Source: Chryseobacterium ginsenosidimutans | GTDB lineage: Bacteria > Bacteroidota > Bacteroidia > Flavobacteriales > Weeksellaceae | Length of the DNA: 64,000 nucleotides | Assembly: GCF_024807225.1 (NCBI RefSeq) | Contig: NZ_JANUCO010000001.1 | Span: forward strand, 682,001-746,000 | Reading direction: 5' to 3' | Shown: piece by piece, positions 9,080-18,436 of the stretch | Layout: the number at the start of each line of letters is the position of its first letter | How positions within the stretch are numbered: the first letter of the stretch is position 1 | Translations under genes and position numbers: made by a program | The notes under the pieces: generated by a model | What the model was told of the DNA's origin: nothing | What the model saw: the letters and a program-made list of their open reading frames with translations, nothing else | Databases searched by the model: none

Positions 9080-11074
9080 TTAGTCTCTATTTTTCACAAG
9101 AATCCACCCTGAGTATTTAATTGGGGTATTTTTCTTATCATTTTCGTTCCAAGAAACGGAGAACCAGTAGCTTCCTGTGGAGATTTTTCTACCGCCAACA
9201 GTTCCGTCCCATTTGTATTTGTTGGATTGGTCTGCCTGATGGATTTTAGCTCCGTATCTGTCGAATATATTAAACACAAGATTCTGTTTTCCTGCAAGTG
9301 CGGAATAATCGATCACATCATTGATTCCGTCACCGTTTGGCGTGATCACGTTGATCAAATTCGGAACGATCACAGTAATGATGATCGGTTCGCAGTCGTA
9401 ATCGTCCTTCAGATATATTTTTGAGTCTCCTCTCGGTACGTCTTTAAATTCGTTTGAATCCTGCCAATGAACTCCATCCATCGAATACTGGTAAGCCGGA
9501 GTTCCGCCTACAGCATGCACTGTGATGGTGTTGTTTGAAATATCAATACTTGAAATCACAGGTTGCTCTGAAGCATACACTTTTACGTTTTGAGTCACAA
9601 CGCATTCTCCGGTTTTAAGTTTTACCCAATAGGTTCCGACTCCTACATTGTTGATTGCCTGTGTTGTAGCACCTGTGCTCCATTGGTAAGTTGTAAATCC
9701 GGGACCTGCATCTAAGGTTGTTTTATCTTCAATACAGATAATTTTATCTTCCAGAATATTAGAAAAAACCTGTGAAATCACCTGTAAAGTAACTTCAGCA
9801 ATATCAAAACATCCGAAGGTATTGCTTACTCTGATGTAAACTACTCCCGTTGGTGCAATATAATTAGCAGGATCTGCAATGGCATTGGTTTGATTCTGAG
9901 CATCCGTTAAAGAAGGATAATATTCTTTGGTAACTCCTGCTGTGCCGATTACCGAAGCTGTTGTCAGGTTAAATAATCCTGTCGAAGGCTTTGTTTCAAT
10001 AGGGCAAGACCTTAAAGAAGCATCTGTGGTTGTGACTGTCGGAGCAACTTTTAAAGTAATGGTAGCATCATTGTTATCGCACAATACCTGCGTCGGATCT
10101 TTGATGATTACCGAAACCGTTGTATCGGTAGTGTATTGATAGTTAGTAGGATTGGTAATCGGAGCACCTCCTGTAAAGTACGTAAAGTTATAATTGGTTG
10201 GAGTTGCCGTCAGTTGAGAATTTAATAAAGTTAAATCCACTGTAGCCATTCCCGTAAGATCTGGACAGATATTTTTTGTAATCGCACCCTGTAATAATGG
10301 GATTTTATCTACAAAAACTTTTACATTTTTAATGGAATGTCTTGATCTTGCTCCTCCTGTGGAAGCTGAAAATCCAAAATATCCTACTGTCATTGCCGCT
10401 GCTGCGCCTGAAGGAGCAAAAGACTGGTTGCAGATCAAAGCGCCGTCGAGAGTGATTTTGATGATCCAGTTTGCGGGAGCTGCAGGATCTACTTCCGCTG
10501 TTACTTCAACGTGTTTGTAGGTCGTTCCCTGAAAAGGATGGGCAACATTGATATCCGGAGAGTGGAAAGAGCTTCCCGGAACATTGAAGAATTCTACGTT
10601 GTTGGTATCGGTGGTGTTGGCAATTTGCCCGTAACCGACATGCACTTTACTCATTCCAGAGCTTCCTGAGGCGTTGTTGTAAGAGTCAAAACCTACAACT
10701 AAACCGATTGCATTTTGGGAAACACCGATTCCTGAACCCAAAACACTTGCAATGGGTGGATTTTGAAGGTACCAAAAAGCGATTCCGTCACCGTTATAGG
10801 TTTGGTTGGAATCCATTCTAAAGTCGAATTCTACTCTCCATTTGTCGCAATATTTTAGGTTGATGGGTTCATTCAGACGAATCGATCCGGAATTATCGTT
10901 AACATCCGGAGTCAATTGAATAAAATCTCCACCTGTTCCCACGACTGTAGGACCCACCATCGTCCAACCCGTCGTGTTGATGGGAACTCCTGTAAGCTGA
11001 TAAGTTTGTGAATAAAATCGAGTCGAGAGAGAGAGTAAAATAATGAAAAATAGAAAGGGGTAGTTTTTTTTCAT
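9080..11074 (-). CDS. T9SS type-B lectin-like surface protein (paralog C)
   Basis: 664-aa exported protein, intact. Signal peptide at residues 1-22 (MKKNYPFLFFIILLSLSTRF, then YSQ). Lectin-like domain at about 30-255 (GDFIQLTPDVND, DGIAFWYLQNPP, IGLVVGFDSYNN, GYFGFSASTGG). Then a short module ending at DNNDATITLKVAP, one Cys-flanked repeat (RSCPIETKPSTGLFNLTTAS, ITKEYYPS-type core), IICIEDKTTLDAGPGF and the T9SS type-B sorting domain (NVITPNGDGINDVIDY, FDRYGAKIHQADQ, GWILVKNRD). It is the closest relative of paralog A, and their mid and C-terminal parts are almost the same. Likely exposed on the cell surface; sugar binding is inferred from the fold resemblance only. Confidence 0.9.
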   Translation of the reverse strand: MKKNYPFLFFIILLSLSTRFYSQTYQLTGVPINTTGWTMVGPTVVGTGGDFIQLTPDVNDNSGSIRLNEPINLKYCDKWRVEFDFRMDSNQTYNGDGIAFWYLQNPPIASVLGSGIGVSQNAIGLVVGFDSYNNASGSSGMSKVHVGYGQIANTTDTNNVEFFNVPGSSFHSPDINVAHPFQGTTYKHVEVTAEVDPAAPANWIIKITLDGALICNQSFAPSGAAAAMTVGYFGFSASTGGARSRHSIKNVKVFVDKIPLLQGAITKNICPDLTGMATVDLTLLNSQLTATPTNYNFTYFTGGAPITNPTNYQYTTDTTVSVIIKDPTQVLCDNNDATITLKVAPTVTTTDASLRSCPIETKPSTGLFNLTTASVIGTAGVTKEYYPSLTDAQNQTNAIADPANYIAPTGVVYIRVSNTFGCFDIAEVTLQVISQVFSNILEDKIICIEDKTTLDAGPGFTTYQWSTGATTQAINNVGVGTYWVKLKTGECVVTQNVKVYASEQPVISSIDISNNTITVHAVGGTPAYQYSMDGVHWQDSNEFKDVPRGDSKIYLKDDYDCEPIIITVIVPNLINVITPNGDGINDVIDYSALAGKQNLVFNIFDRYGAKIHQADQSNKYKWDGTVGGRKISTGSYWFSVSWNENDKKNTPIKYSGWILVKNRD

Positions 11075-11261
11075 ATAAATAAGTTTGTTAGTTTAAGAAT
11101 TTGTAAATATAATTAATTATGTTGTTTTATATAATGTTATTTTGATGATTATTTTGTTAATTTATTAATTAAGGTTTGATTGTGTGCAAAAATGTTTAAT
11201 GAGATATTGTTCGGACAAGCTATTGATTTAAACCAAGAATTATTCTTCTTAATTTTAAATA

Positions 11262-11300
11262 AAAAAAGATCACTCCAAAACTTGAAGTGATCTTTTTTTT
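11262..11300 (-). terminator. Intrinsic terminator after T9SS paralog D
   Basis: Hairpin AAAAAAAGATCACT / AGTGATCTTTTTTTT immediately downstream of the stop at 11320. It is the same family as at 4112 and 9023. Confidence 0.85.
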
Positions 11301-11319
11301 ATGATGAATGGTTATTAAA

Positions 11320-13582
11320 TTAATCTCTGTTTTTCACAAGAATCCAGCCTGAATACTTGATTGGTGTATTCTTTTTGTCATTTTCATTCCATGAAACAGA
11401 ATACCAGTAACTTCCTGTAGGAACTTTTCGTCCACCTACTGTTCCGTCCCATTTGTATCTGTTTGCTTTATCAGCTTGATGAATTTTTGCTCCGTATCTA
11501 TCGAATATGTTAAATACAAGATTTTGTTTACCTGCAAGAGCCGAATAATCAATGACGTCATTAATTCCGTCTCCGTTTGGCGTGATCACGTTAATTAAGT
11601 TCGGAACTACGATGGTAATGTTGATCGGGTCGCAATCGTAAGCATCTTTTACGAAAATGTGGTTATCACCTCTTGGAACATTCGTGAATACATTAGAATC
11701 TTGCCAGTTGATTCCATCCATTGAATATTTGTAAGGTGCAGCTCCTCCATTTACATACACTGTAACGCTTGTGCTTGAAATATCAACAGTTGTAATTACA
11801 GGTTGCTCGGAAGGATAAACTTTTACATTTTGTCTTACGGTACAATCTCCAGTTTTAAGATCTACCCAATACGTTCCAACAGTTACATTGCTAATGGTTT
11901 GAGTCGTTGCTCCGGTGCTCCATTTATAAGCTGTAAATCCAGGACCTGCATCCAAAACTGTAGTGTCTTCCATACAGATTATTTTGTCTTCGAGAATATT
12001 TGAATATACCGGTGGAATTACAATTAAAATCACTTTAGCAATCGCATAACATCCGTTTCCGTTAGTCACTTTAATGAAGATAACTCCGTTTGGAGAAGTG
12101 TAGGTAAGTGGTGTTACAATTTCATTAGTTCCGTTTTGTGCATCAGCCAAGGAAGGATAATATTTTTTAGTTCCCGCTTGTGTTGTTACGGTCGCTAACG
12201 TAAGATTGAACAGCCCTGTTGAAGGTTTTGCTGCAATTGAACAAGTTCTCAAAGTAGCTTCCTGTACTTCTACAACCGGAAATAAAGCCAATGTAATTTG
12301 CGCAACATCCGTACAGCCTAATGGAGTTGTCACCTGAGCAAAAATGGTTGCTGCCGGAGAAAGATAAGCTGAAGGATTTGTAATAGGATTGGTATGATTA
12401 TTAAGATCAAACATTGTATTATAGAATACCGATGTGCTCCCTGGAACTGAAGATAATGCCGCAGCAGTAAGATCGAATATCGCTCCTCCTGCATTGTTAT
12501 TATTACAGCCTGTCAAAGTTACATCACTCGCTGCGAAAGGAGTTGGCGTTAATACAATTTTTCCGTCTCCGTTGTCACAAAGTGTAGATGATGGATCTTT
12601 TACAATCACTGTAACATTGGTCGTGCCCGTTGTGTATTGATAATTGGTAGGGTTGGTAATTGGAGTTTCCTCCCGGTCCAAGATAAGTGAAAACATAGTT
12701 TGCCGGATTCGTCACAAATTGGTTTTGGAAAGATGTCAAATCTACTGTTCCGTTTCCTGTAGCAGGATTTACACACACAAAAGGAGTAACTGTATTCGTT
12801 AAAATTGGAACTTTATCAATATAGATTTTAGCATTTTTAATAGAATGTCTCGCACTAGCTCCACCTGTTGCAGCAGAGAATCCGAAATATCCTGTAGTCA
12901 TCCCGACTGCTCCTCCTGAAGCAGTAAATGCTTGATCTACAAGTAACACGCCGTCTAATTGGATTTTAATATGCCAGATATTTGTATTCACAGGATCCAT
13001 CTCGCCGTTTACGATGACATGCTTGTAATTTGCTCCTACGAATGGTTGTGTAGGATTCAGATCCGCGGTGTGGTATGTGCTTCCTGCAGTCGTATTATAT
13101 TCAATATTGTTGTTTCCGACAGGTAAATTATTGGTTCCGTATAGAACGTGGATTTTACTCATCTGTCCTTCCGTGCTGTTGTTGAAAATGTCGAAACCAA
13201 CCATCAATCCATTTGCGTTAGCCGGTATACCAAGACCACCTCCACTGGTAAATCCGGTTGGCGGATTGCTCAAATACCAAAAGGTGAAGCCATCACCTCT
13301 TCCAAATTGTGTTGTTCCGTTTCCGTCGATTCTGAAATCGAATTCCACTTTCCATTTATCACAATATTTAAGGTTAATCGGGGTTGATAATTTTACAACT
13401 CCAAATTGGTTTCCGATATCTTGGGTAAGCTGTATAAAATCCCCACTTACTGAGGCATTGGAGACAAGATCCCATCCTGTGATATTTACAGGATTTCCTG
13501 TAAGCTGATAGGTTTGTGCGGAAAGTTTTCCTGTAAGACAAATGAAAATGATAGAAAAATAATAAAGGAGTAATTTTTTCAT
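11320..13582 (-). pseudogene. T9SS type-B lectin-like surface protein (paralog D), frameshifted as read
   Basis: The N-terminal frame (12575-13582) has a signal peptide (MKKLLLYYFSIIFICLTGKL, then SAQ) and the most divergent lectin-like domain of the five: GDGFTFWYLSNPP, GGGLGIPANANGLMVGFDIF, GYFGFSAATGG and ARHSIKNAKIYIDK. The downstream frame (to 11320) has two Cys-flanked repeats (TGCNNNNAGGAIFDLT; RTCSIAAKPSTGLFNLT), IICMEDTTVLDAGPGF and the T9SS type-B domain ending GWILVKNRD. The frames join at 12666-12668, where minus-strand GGAGGAAACTCC must lose an A to read GPGGTPITNPTNYQ, as in the paralogs. Restored length is about 754 aa. Its C-terminal half is closest to that of protein G (20641-22710). 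Confidence 0.85.
12666..12668 (-). other. Frameshift site in T9SS paralog D
   Basis: Minus strand GGAGGAAACTCCA. The paralogs have GGAACTCC-type sequence encoding GTPI. Removing one A restores the frame. Confidence 0.85.
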
Positions 13583-13667
13583 TTAAGTGAGCTGGTTAAG
13601 TTTATTAATGTTTGATATTCAAGGATTTAATTTTTAATTTATAACTGAATGCTACTTTATTTATAAA

Positions 13668-13730
13668 TCAAAAATCGAATGCAATACATTCTAATTTGCG
13701 TAATCGATTGAATCTTTTTTATAAAGAAAT
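13668..13730. repeat. Intergenic repeat shared with 6273-6340
   Basis: Contains AATGCAATACAT and CGTAATCGATTGAATC followed by a T-run, like the copy next to paralog B. Here it is separated from the gene by the terminator that the other copy lacks. Confidence 0.7.
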
Positions 13731-13766
13731 AAAAAAAGACCACTCCCTGATTGAAGTGATCTTTTA
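13731..13766 (-). terminator. Intrinsic terminator after T9SS paralog E
   Basis: Hairpin AAAAAAAGACCACT / AGTGATCTTTT of the array's shared family, with a G:T-type mismatch in the stem. Confidence 0.75.
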
Positions 13767-13773
13767 TTGTAAA

Positions 13774-16029
13774 TTATTCGAAATTTTTAACCAATACCCA
13801 GCCGTTGTAAGTTGTCTGAGTGTTGTTTTTGTCGTTTTCGTTCCAAGTGATCGTGTACCAGTATGTTCCGGTAACTACTTTTTTGCCACCTGCAGTTCCG
13901 TCCCATTTGTAGTTTCTTAGCTTGTTGGCTTCGTACAATTTGTTTCCATATCGGTCGTAGATGGTGAAAACTAAATTCTTCTTGTATGCCAAAGCAGTAT
14001 AATCAATCACATCATTCACATTATCTCCGTTTGGAGTAATGGCGTTGATCAAATTCGGAACCGTGATCTGTACGTGCATTGGGGTACAGTTGTAAGAATC
14101 TTTTACATACACTACAACTTCACCTCTTGCAAGACCTGTGAATACATTAGAATCTTGCCAGTTTACACCATCTAAAGAGTATTGGAAAGGTGCTTTTCCT
14201 CCGGCTACGTTTACCGTAATGGTATTATTTGTAATATCAATGCTTGAAATTACAGGTTGAGGCGCCGGATTCACTTTTACAAGCTGCATCGTTGTACATC
14301 TTCCTGATTTCAGTTGTACCCAGTAAAGACCCGGAGAAACATTTTGGATCGCCTGTGTTGTTGCACCTGTGCTCCATAAGTACGTGTCAAATCCTACTCC
14401 TGCATCAAGAGTGGTTTTAGCATCAATACAGATGGTTTTATCTTTTAAAACAGAAGAATAAATCGGCGGTAAAACTTTCAGATTTATTTTAACAATGATA
14501 AAACAAGTAGCAACATTTGTAATTCTTACATACACTGTTGATGATGTTGTAATATAAGCTGTCGTTGGTCCGATCGGGTTGGTTCCCGCTAAAGCATCAG
14601 CTAAAGTTTTATAGTATATTTTAGTAATACCCGGCGCAGAAGTTACATTGGCCTGCGTTAAATCAAATGAAGCTGTTGTAGGAGCACTTTCGATAAAACA
14701 AGACTCTATTGTTGCGTCATTCGATACGATTGCAGGGAAGAATGCTAATGTAATAGGAGCAGAACCTTGACATCCAAGAGGTGTGGTTACCTTTACATAC
14801 ACTGTTGTCGGTGCTGAAAGATAAGTCGCAAAATTAGAGATCTCGTTCGTTCCCGCATTAAGATCTGCTAAAGTTTTATAATACTTTTTCGCAGAACCCG
14901 GTGGTTCGTTTACGTTGGCAAGAGTCAGGTTGAAAGTTGCAGTTCCTGCATTGTTATTGTTACATTCAGTAAGCGTTGCGGGAATTGCTGTAAACGGAGA
15001 AAGATTCAATTGTATTTTTCCGTCCGGATTATCACAGAGCACTCCTGCATTATCTTTAATTAAGACAGAAACCGTCGTATTTGCAGCAAATTGATAACTA
15101 GCAGGATTCGCAATCGGGGTTCCGGCAACGCTATATGAGAAGGTATAGTTTGCAGGAGTCGTTACGAATTGATTTTGATACGTTGTTAAATTAACTGTTC
15201 CCTGTCCTGTAGAAGGATTCGGGCAGAAAGTATCGGTTACGGTAGCTTGAGTTAAAGCAACTTTATCTACATAAACTTTTACATTTTTAATAGAATGTCT
15301 CGATCTGTTTCCACCTGTAGAAGCTGAAAAACCGAAATATCCCACTGTCATTGCAGCTGCAGCACCTGCAGGCGCAAAAGCCTGATTACAGATTTGAGTA
15401 CCGTCGATTGTAATTTTTATCATCCAGTTTTGAGTACCCGGAACGACTTGTGACGTTACTTCAACGTGTTTGTAAGTAGTTCCCTGGAAAGGCAACGTTG
15501 TATTCATATCAGGAGAGTGGAAAGAACTTCCTGCAGTATTGAAAAACTCTACGTTGTTGCTGTCTGTTGTATTGGCAATTTGCCCATAACCGACATGCAC
15601 TTTACTCATTACGGCTGTAGTCGTGTTGTTGTAAGTATCAAATCCTACAACGAGACCGATTGCATTCTGGGAAACACCAAGACCTGAACCTAATACACTT
15701 GCAATTGGTGGATTTTGAAGATACCAAAAGGCGATTCCGTCTCCGTTAGCTGTTTGGTTGGAATCCATTCTGAAATCGAATTCCACTTTCCATTTATCGC
15801 AGTATTTTAAGTTAATGGGGTCATTAAGTCTGATAGATCCTGATTGGTTGTTGGTATCCGGAGTTAGCTGAATGAAGTCGCCTCCTGTTCCTACTACGGT
15901 AGGTGAAACCATTGTCCATCCTGTGGTAGTTATTGGGGTTCCTGTAAGTTGGTAAGTTTGAGAAGTAAGATGTTGTGAAAAAAACAGCAAAATACCTACA
16001 AACCAAAAAAGGTAGTTTTTTTTATTCAT
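13774..16029 (-). CDS. T9SS type-B lectin-like surface protein (paralog E)
   Basis: 751-aa intact exported protein and the first gene of the lectin-type array in transcription order. Signal peptide at residues 1-24 (MNKKNYLFWFVGILLFFSQ...LTSQ). Lectin-like domain at about 35-260 (IRLNDPINLKYCDKWKVEFD, GDGIAFWYLQNPP, GYFGFSASTGG). Two Cys-flanked repeats (TECNNNNAGTATFNLTLANV; ESCFIESAPTTASFDLTQAN), ICIDAKTTLDAGVGF and the T9SS type-B domain (NAITPNGDNVNDVIDY, YDRYGNKLYEANK, NGWVLVKNFE). It is almost collinear with paralog B. A TATCTTTG promoter box lies at 16058-16065. Confidence 0.9.
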   Translation of the reverse strand: MNKKNYLFWFVGILLFFSQHLTSQTYQLTGTPITTTGWTMVSPTVVGTGGDFIQLTPDTNNQSGSIRLNDPINLKYCDKWKVEFDFRMDSNQTANGDGIAFWYLQNPPIASVLGSGLGVSQNAIGLVVGFDTYNNTTTAVMSKVHVGYGQIANTTDSNNVEFFNTAGSSFHSPDMNTTLPFQGTTYKHVEVTSQVVPGTQNWMIKITIDGTQICNQAFAPAGAAAAMTVGYFGFSASTGGNRSRHSIKNVKVYVDKVALTQATVTDTFCPNPSTGQGTVNLTTYQNQFVTTPANYTFSYSVAGTPIANPASYQFAANTTVSVLIKDNAGVLCDNPDGKIQLNLSPFTAIPATLTECNNNNAGTATFNLTLANVNEPPGSAKKYYKTLADLNAGTNEISNFATYLSAPTTVYVKVTTPLGCQGSAPITLAFFPAIVSNDATIESCFIESAPTTASFDLTQANVTSAPGITKIYYKTLADALAGTNPIGPTTAYITTSSTVYVRITNVATCFIIVKINLKVLPPIYSSVLKDKTICIDAKTTLDAGVGFDTYLWSTGATTQAIQNVSPGLYWVQLKSGRCTTMQLVKVNPAPQPVISSIDITNNTITVNVAGGKAPFQYSLDGVNWQDSNVFTGLARGEVVVYVKDSYNCTPMHVQITVPNLINAITPNGDNVNDVIDYTALAYKKNLVFTIYDRYGNKLYEANKLRNYKWDGTAGGKKVVTGTYWYTITWNENDKNNTQTTYNGWVLVKNFE

Positions 16030-16057
16030 TTATTGGTACACTTAAAATTAGACGTGT

Positions 16058-16065
16058 CAAAGATA
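16058..16065 (-). promoter_or_regulatory. Putative -7 box for paralog E
   Basis: Minus-strand TATCTTTG (TAnnTTTG), 28 bp upstream of the ATG at 16027-16029. Confidence 0.55.
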
Positions 16066-16193
16066 TTAAATCCCAATCAATAAATATATATTTAATGTTA
16101 ATTTTGCTGAAATTGATGGCTATTACGTAAGAAATGATAAGTTAAAAGACGAAATACTGAAAACTTTTTATAGAGGTTTGGTCTTGTTATAAA

Positions 16194-16670
16194 TTAGAAT
16201 AAAGAATTGTTTTCAAGACTTTCGAAATAAGAGTCTATTTCTAAATTACCTGATGCAGCGGCAGTTACGGCGAGTTTGTCGCAGAGTTCGTTCTCAAAAT
16301 GTCCTGCATGACCTTTAATCCAGTGCATTTTAGGCTTATGTAAATTGTATAAAACCGCGAATTTTTGCCAAAGATCAGGGTTCTTCACATTTTTCCAGCT
16401 TCTTTTGATCCAGCCGGCCAACCAGTTCTGATTAATGGCATCTGCAACATATTTGCTGTCCGTAAAAACATGAATGTCGTTGTCCGGAGATTTCAACTTT
16501 TCCAATGCGGTGATGACAGCCAGAAGTTCCATTCTGTTGTTGGTGGTTTTTCTGAAACCTTTGGAGAAAGTTTTCTGGTAGCTTTTTTCGGGAACGCGCA
16601 TAAGAATTCCATATCCGCCTTTTCCGGGATTTCCGCTGCAAGCGCCGTCGGTGTATATTTCTATTCTCAA
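16194..16670 (-). CDS. rnhA: Ribonuclease HI
   Basis: Cytosolic endonuclease degrading the RNA strand of RNA:DNA hybrids. The 158-aa length is normal for bacterial RNase HI. The DEDD active site is visible: Asp8 in YTDGACSGNPG, Glu48 in NNRMELLAV, Asp71 in VFTDSKYVADAI, and a C-terminal Asp in ENELCDKLA after the WIKGHAGH loop. The start is TTG at 16668-16670; there is no in-frame ATG upstream before a stop, so TTG is the only plausible start. It lies 35 bp downstream of dnaB and is probably co-transcribed with it. Confidence 0.95.
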   Translation of the reverse strand: MRIEIYTDGACSGNPGKGGYGILMRVPEKSYQKTFSKGFRKTTNNRMELLAVITALEKLKSPDNDIHVFTDSKYVADAINQNWLAGWIKRSWKNVKNPDLWQKFAVLYNLHKPKMHWIKGHAGHFENELCDKLAVTAAASGNLEIDSYFESLENNSLF

Positions 16671-16704
16671 ATTTCTATTTAAAATTAAATTTTAACCTAA
16701 AAAA

Positions 16705-18297
16705 TTAAAAAGGAAAATCATCCTCATCATCAAAATCATTCATCGAAGAACCCGAAAGTTTCGAGCTGTCAGGAAGATCAAATGCTGCACCCGGCTGAAT
16801 CGTAGTTTTAATTTTATCAAAACCACTTTGCTCTGTTTTCCCGAAATTAGAAGGATATCCTGCATCCATACTTCCGTTTAACGCTGCTTCCACATTGTCA
16901 AATTTTGCGAAATGCTTTAAGAAAGACAATCTCACATCGGCGGTGGCACCGTTTCTGTGTTTTGCGATAATTAATTCTGCCTGATTTTCGGTTGTCGTTT
17001 CCTGTCCTTCTTCATCGTTGTCCCAAACGGTAATTTTATAGTATTCGGGTCTGAAGATGAAAGATACAATATCCGCATCCTGCTCGATCGCTCCGGATTC
17101 CCTCAAATCTGAAAGCTGAGGTCTTTTTCCAGGACGTGTTTCCACACTTCTTGAAAGCTGAGAAAGTGCAATTACCGGAACGTTCAATTCTTTTGCAATC
17201 GCTTTTAATGAACGCGAAATCATGGAAATTTCCTGTTCACGGTTTCCTCCGCCTTTTCCGCCACTACCGGCTGTCATCAGCTGAAGATAATCGACCATGA
17301 TCAGTCTTACGCCATGCTGCATTACCAGTCTTCGGCATTTTGCACGGAAGTCGAAAATAGAAAGGGAAGGGGTTTCGTCAATATATAAAGGAGCGTTTTC
17401 CAATTCTGAGACGTTGGAGAACAGTCTTTGCCATTCTTCATCGTCCAATGTTCCTTTTCTTAATTTTTCTGATGAAATTCTTGTTTCGGAAGCAATCATC
17501 CTCGTGATCAACTGTACCGAAGCCATCTCCAGTGAGAATAAAGCCATCGGGATTTTGTGACCCACTGCAATATTTCTAGCCATCGAAAGCAGAAACGCGG
17601 TTTTCCCCATCGCCGGACGTGCCGCGATAATAATAAGGTCGGAGTTTTGCCATCCTCCGGTTTCTTTATCCACATCTCGGAATCCTGAAGGTACTCCGGA
17701 AAGTCCTTCTTTATCCTTCAAAGATTTGATGGTTTCGATTGCTTGTTTTACTAATGAATTTGCCGTGTCGAATCCTTTTTTAATGGTTCCGTTGGTGATT
17801 TCAAAAAATGACTGTTCAGCTTTATCTAAAAGCTCGAAAACGTCTGTTGATTCTTTATACGAAGCATCAATTACGTTTGCGGAAACATTAATTAAGCTTC
17901 TTAAAATGTATTTTTCTAAAATAACACGAACGTGATATTCAATGTGGGCAGATGAACTTACCCCCATTGTTAAATCAATAATATAATGATCGCCACCTGC
18001 CTGATTCAGTTTATCTTCCTTTTTCAGTGCCTGAATAATGGTCATTAAATCGACAGGCTGATTGCCTTCGTATAATTTTAAAATGGCTGTAAAAATTACC
18101 TGATGTCTCGGATCGTAAAAAACTTCAGGTGTTAGTAAGTCGATAGAATGATCAAGTCCTTTTTTATCAATTAAAAATGTACCAATAACCAGTCTCTCAA
18201 AATCAAGTGCATTTGGAGGCATTTTTCCATCAGCAATAGAGAGTTCTTTCGCAAAGTTTCCGTTCGTCAAAGAAGATAATGTTTCTTTCTGCGCCAT
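16705..18297 (-). CDS. dnaB: Replicative DNA helicase
   Basis: Hexameric 5'-3' helicase at the replication fork. 530 aa, slightly longer than the E. coli protein because of a disordered Ser/Asp-rich C-terminal tail ending in NDFDDEDDFPF. N-terminal DnaB domain at about 28-130 (PPNALDFERLVIGTFL). RecA-like domain with Walker A RPAMGKTA at about 227-234, Walker B LIMVDYLQLM and the SQLSRSVETRPGKRPQLSDL DnaB signature. No intein interrupts it. It sits inside the array of T9SS surface proteins but is unrelated to them, and is followed by rnhA on the same strand. Confidence 0.97.
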   Translation of the reverse strand: MAQKETLSSLTNGNFAKELSIADGKMPPNALDFERLVIGTFLIDKKGLDHSIDLLTPEVFYDPRHQVIFTAILKLYEGNQPVDLMTIIQALKKEDKLNQAGGDHYIIDLTMGVSSSAHIEYHVRVILEKYILRSLINVSANVIDASYKESTDVFELLDKAEQSFFEITNGTIKKGFDTANSLVKQAIETIKSLKDKEGLSGVPSGFRDVDKETGGWQNSDLIIIAARPAMGKTAFLLSMARNIAVGHKIPMALFSLEMASVQLITRMIASETRISSEKLRKGTLDDEEWQRLFSNVSELENAPLYIDETPSLSIFDFRAKCRRLVMQHGVRLIMVDYLQLMTAGSGGKGGGNREQEISMISRSLKAIAKELNVPVIALSQLSRSVETRPGKRPQLSDLRESGAIEQDADIVSFIFRPEYYKITVWDNDEEGQETTTENQAELIIAKHRNGATADVRLSFLKHFAKFDNVEAALNGSMDAGYPSNFGKTEQSGFDKIKTTIQPGAAFDLPDSSKLSGSSMNDFDDEDDFPF

Positions 18298-18304
18298 AAT
18301 GGTG

Positions 18305-18312
18305 CAAAGATA
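18305..18312 (-). promoter_or_regulatory. Putative -7 box for dnaB
   Basis: Minus-strand TATCTTTG matches TAnnTTTG. It ends only 7 bp before the dnaB ATG, so the leader would be very short. Confidence 0.5.
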
Positions 18313-18378
18313 GTTTATTTGAAAAAAAAATTACTAACATTTTACTCCCAAAACTCGCAAAGCCTCTGATACAGGCAT

Positions 18379-18410
18379 AAAAAAATCACCTCAAATTTTG
18401 AGGTGATTTT
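18379..18410 (-). terminator. Intrinsic terminator after T9SS protein F
   Basis: Hairpin AAAATCACCTCAAA / TTTGAGGTGATTTT downstream of the stop at 18437, with A/T runs on both sides. Confidence 0.85.
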
Positions 18411-18436
18411 AAGTGTTTGATAATTAATTGTTTTAA

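Noticed and set aside
16705..18297. Intein in dnaB
   Set aside because: dnaB is a common intein site, but the protein is of normal length and the Walker A and signature motifs are uninterrupted.
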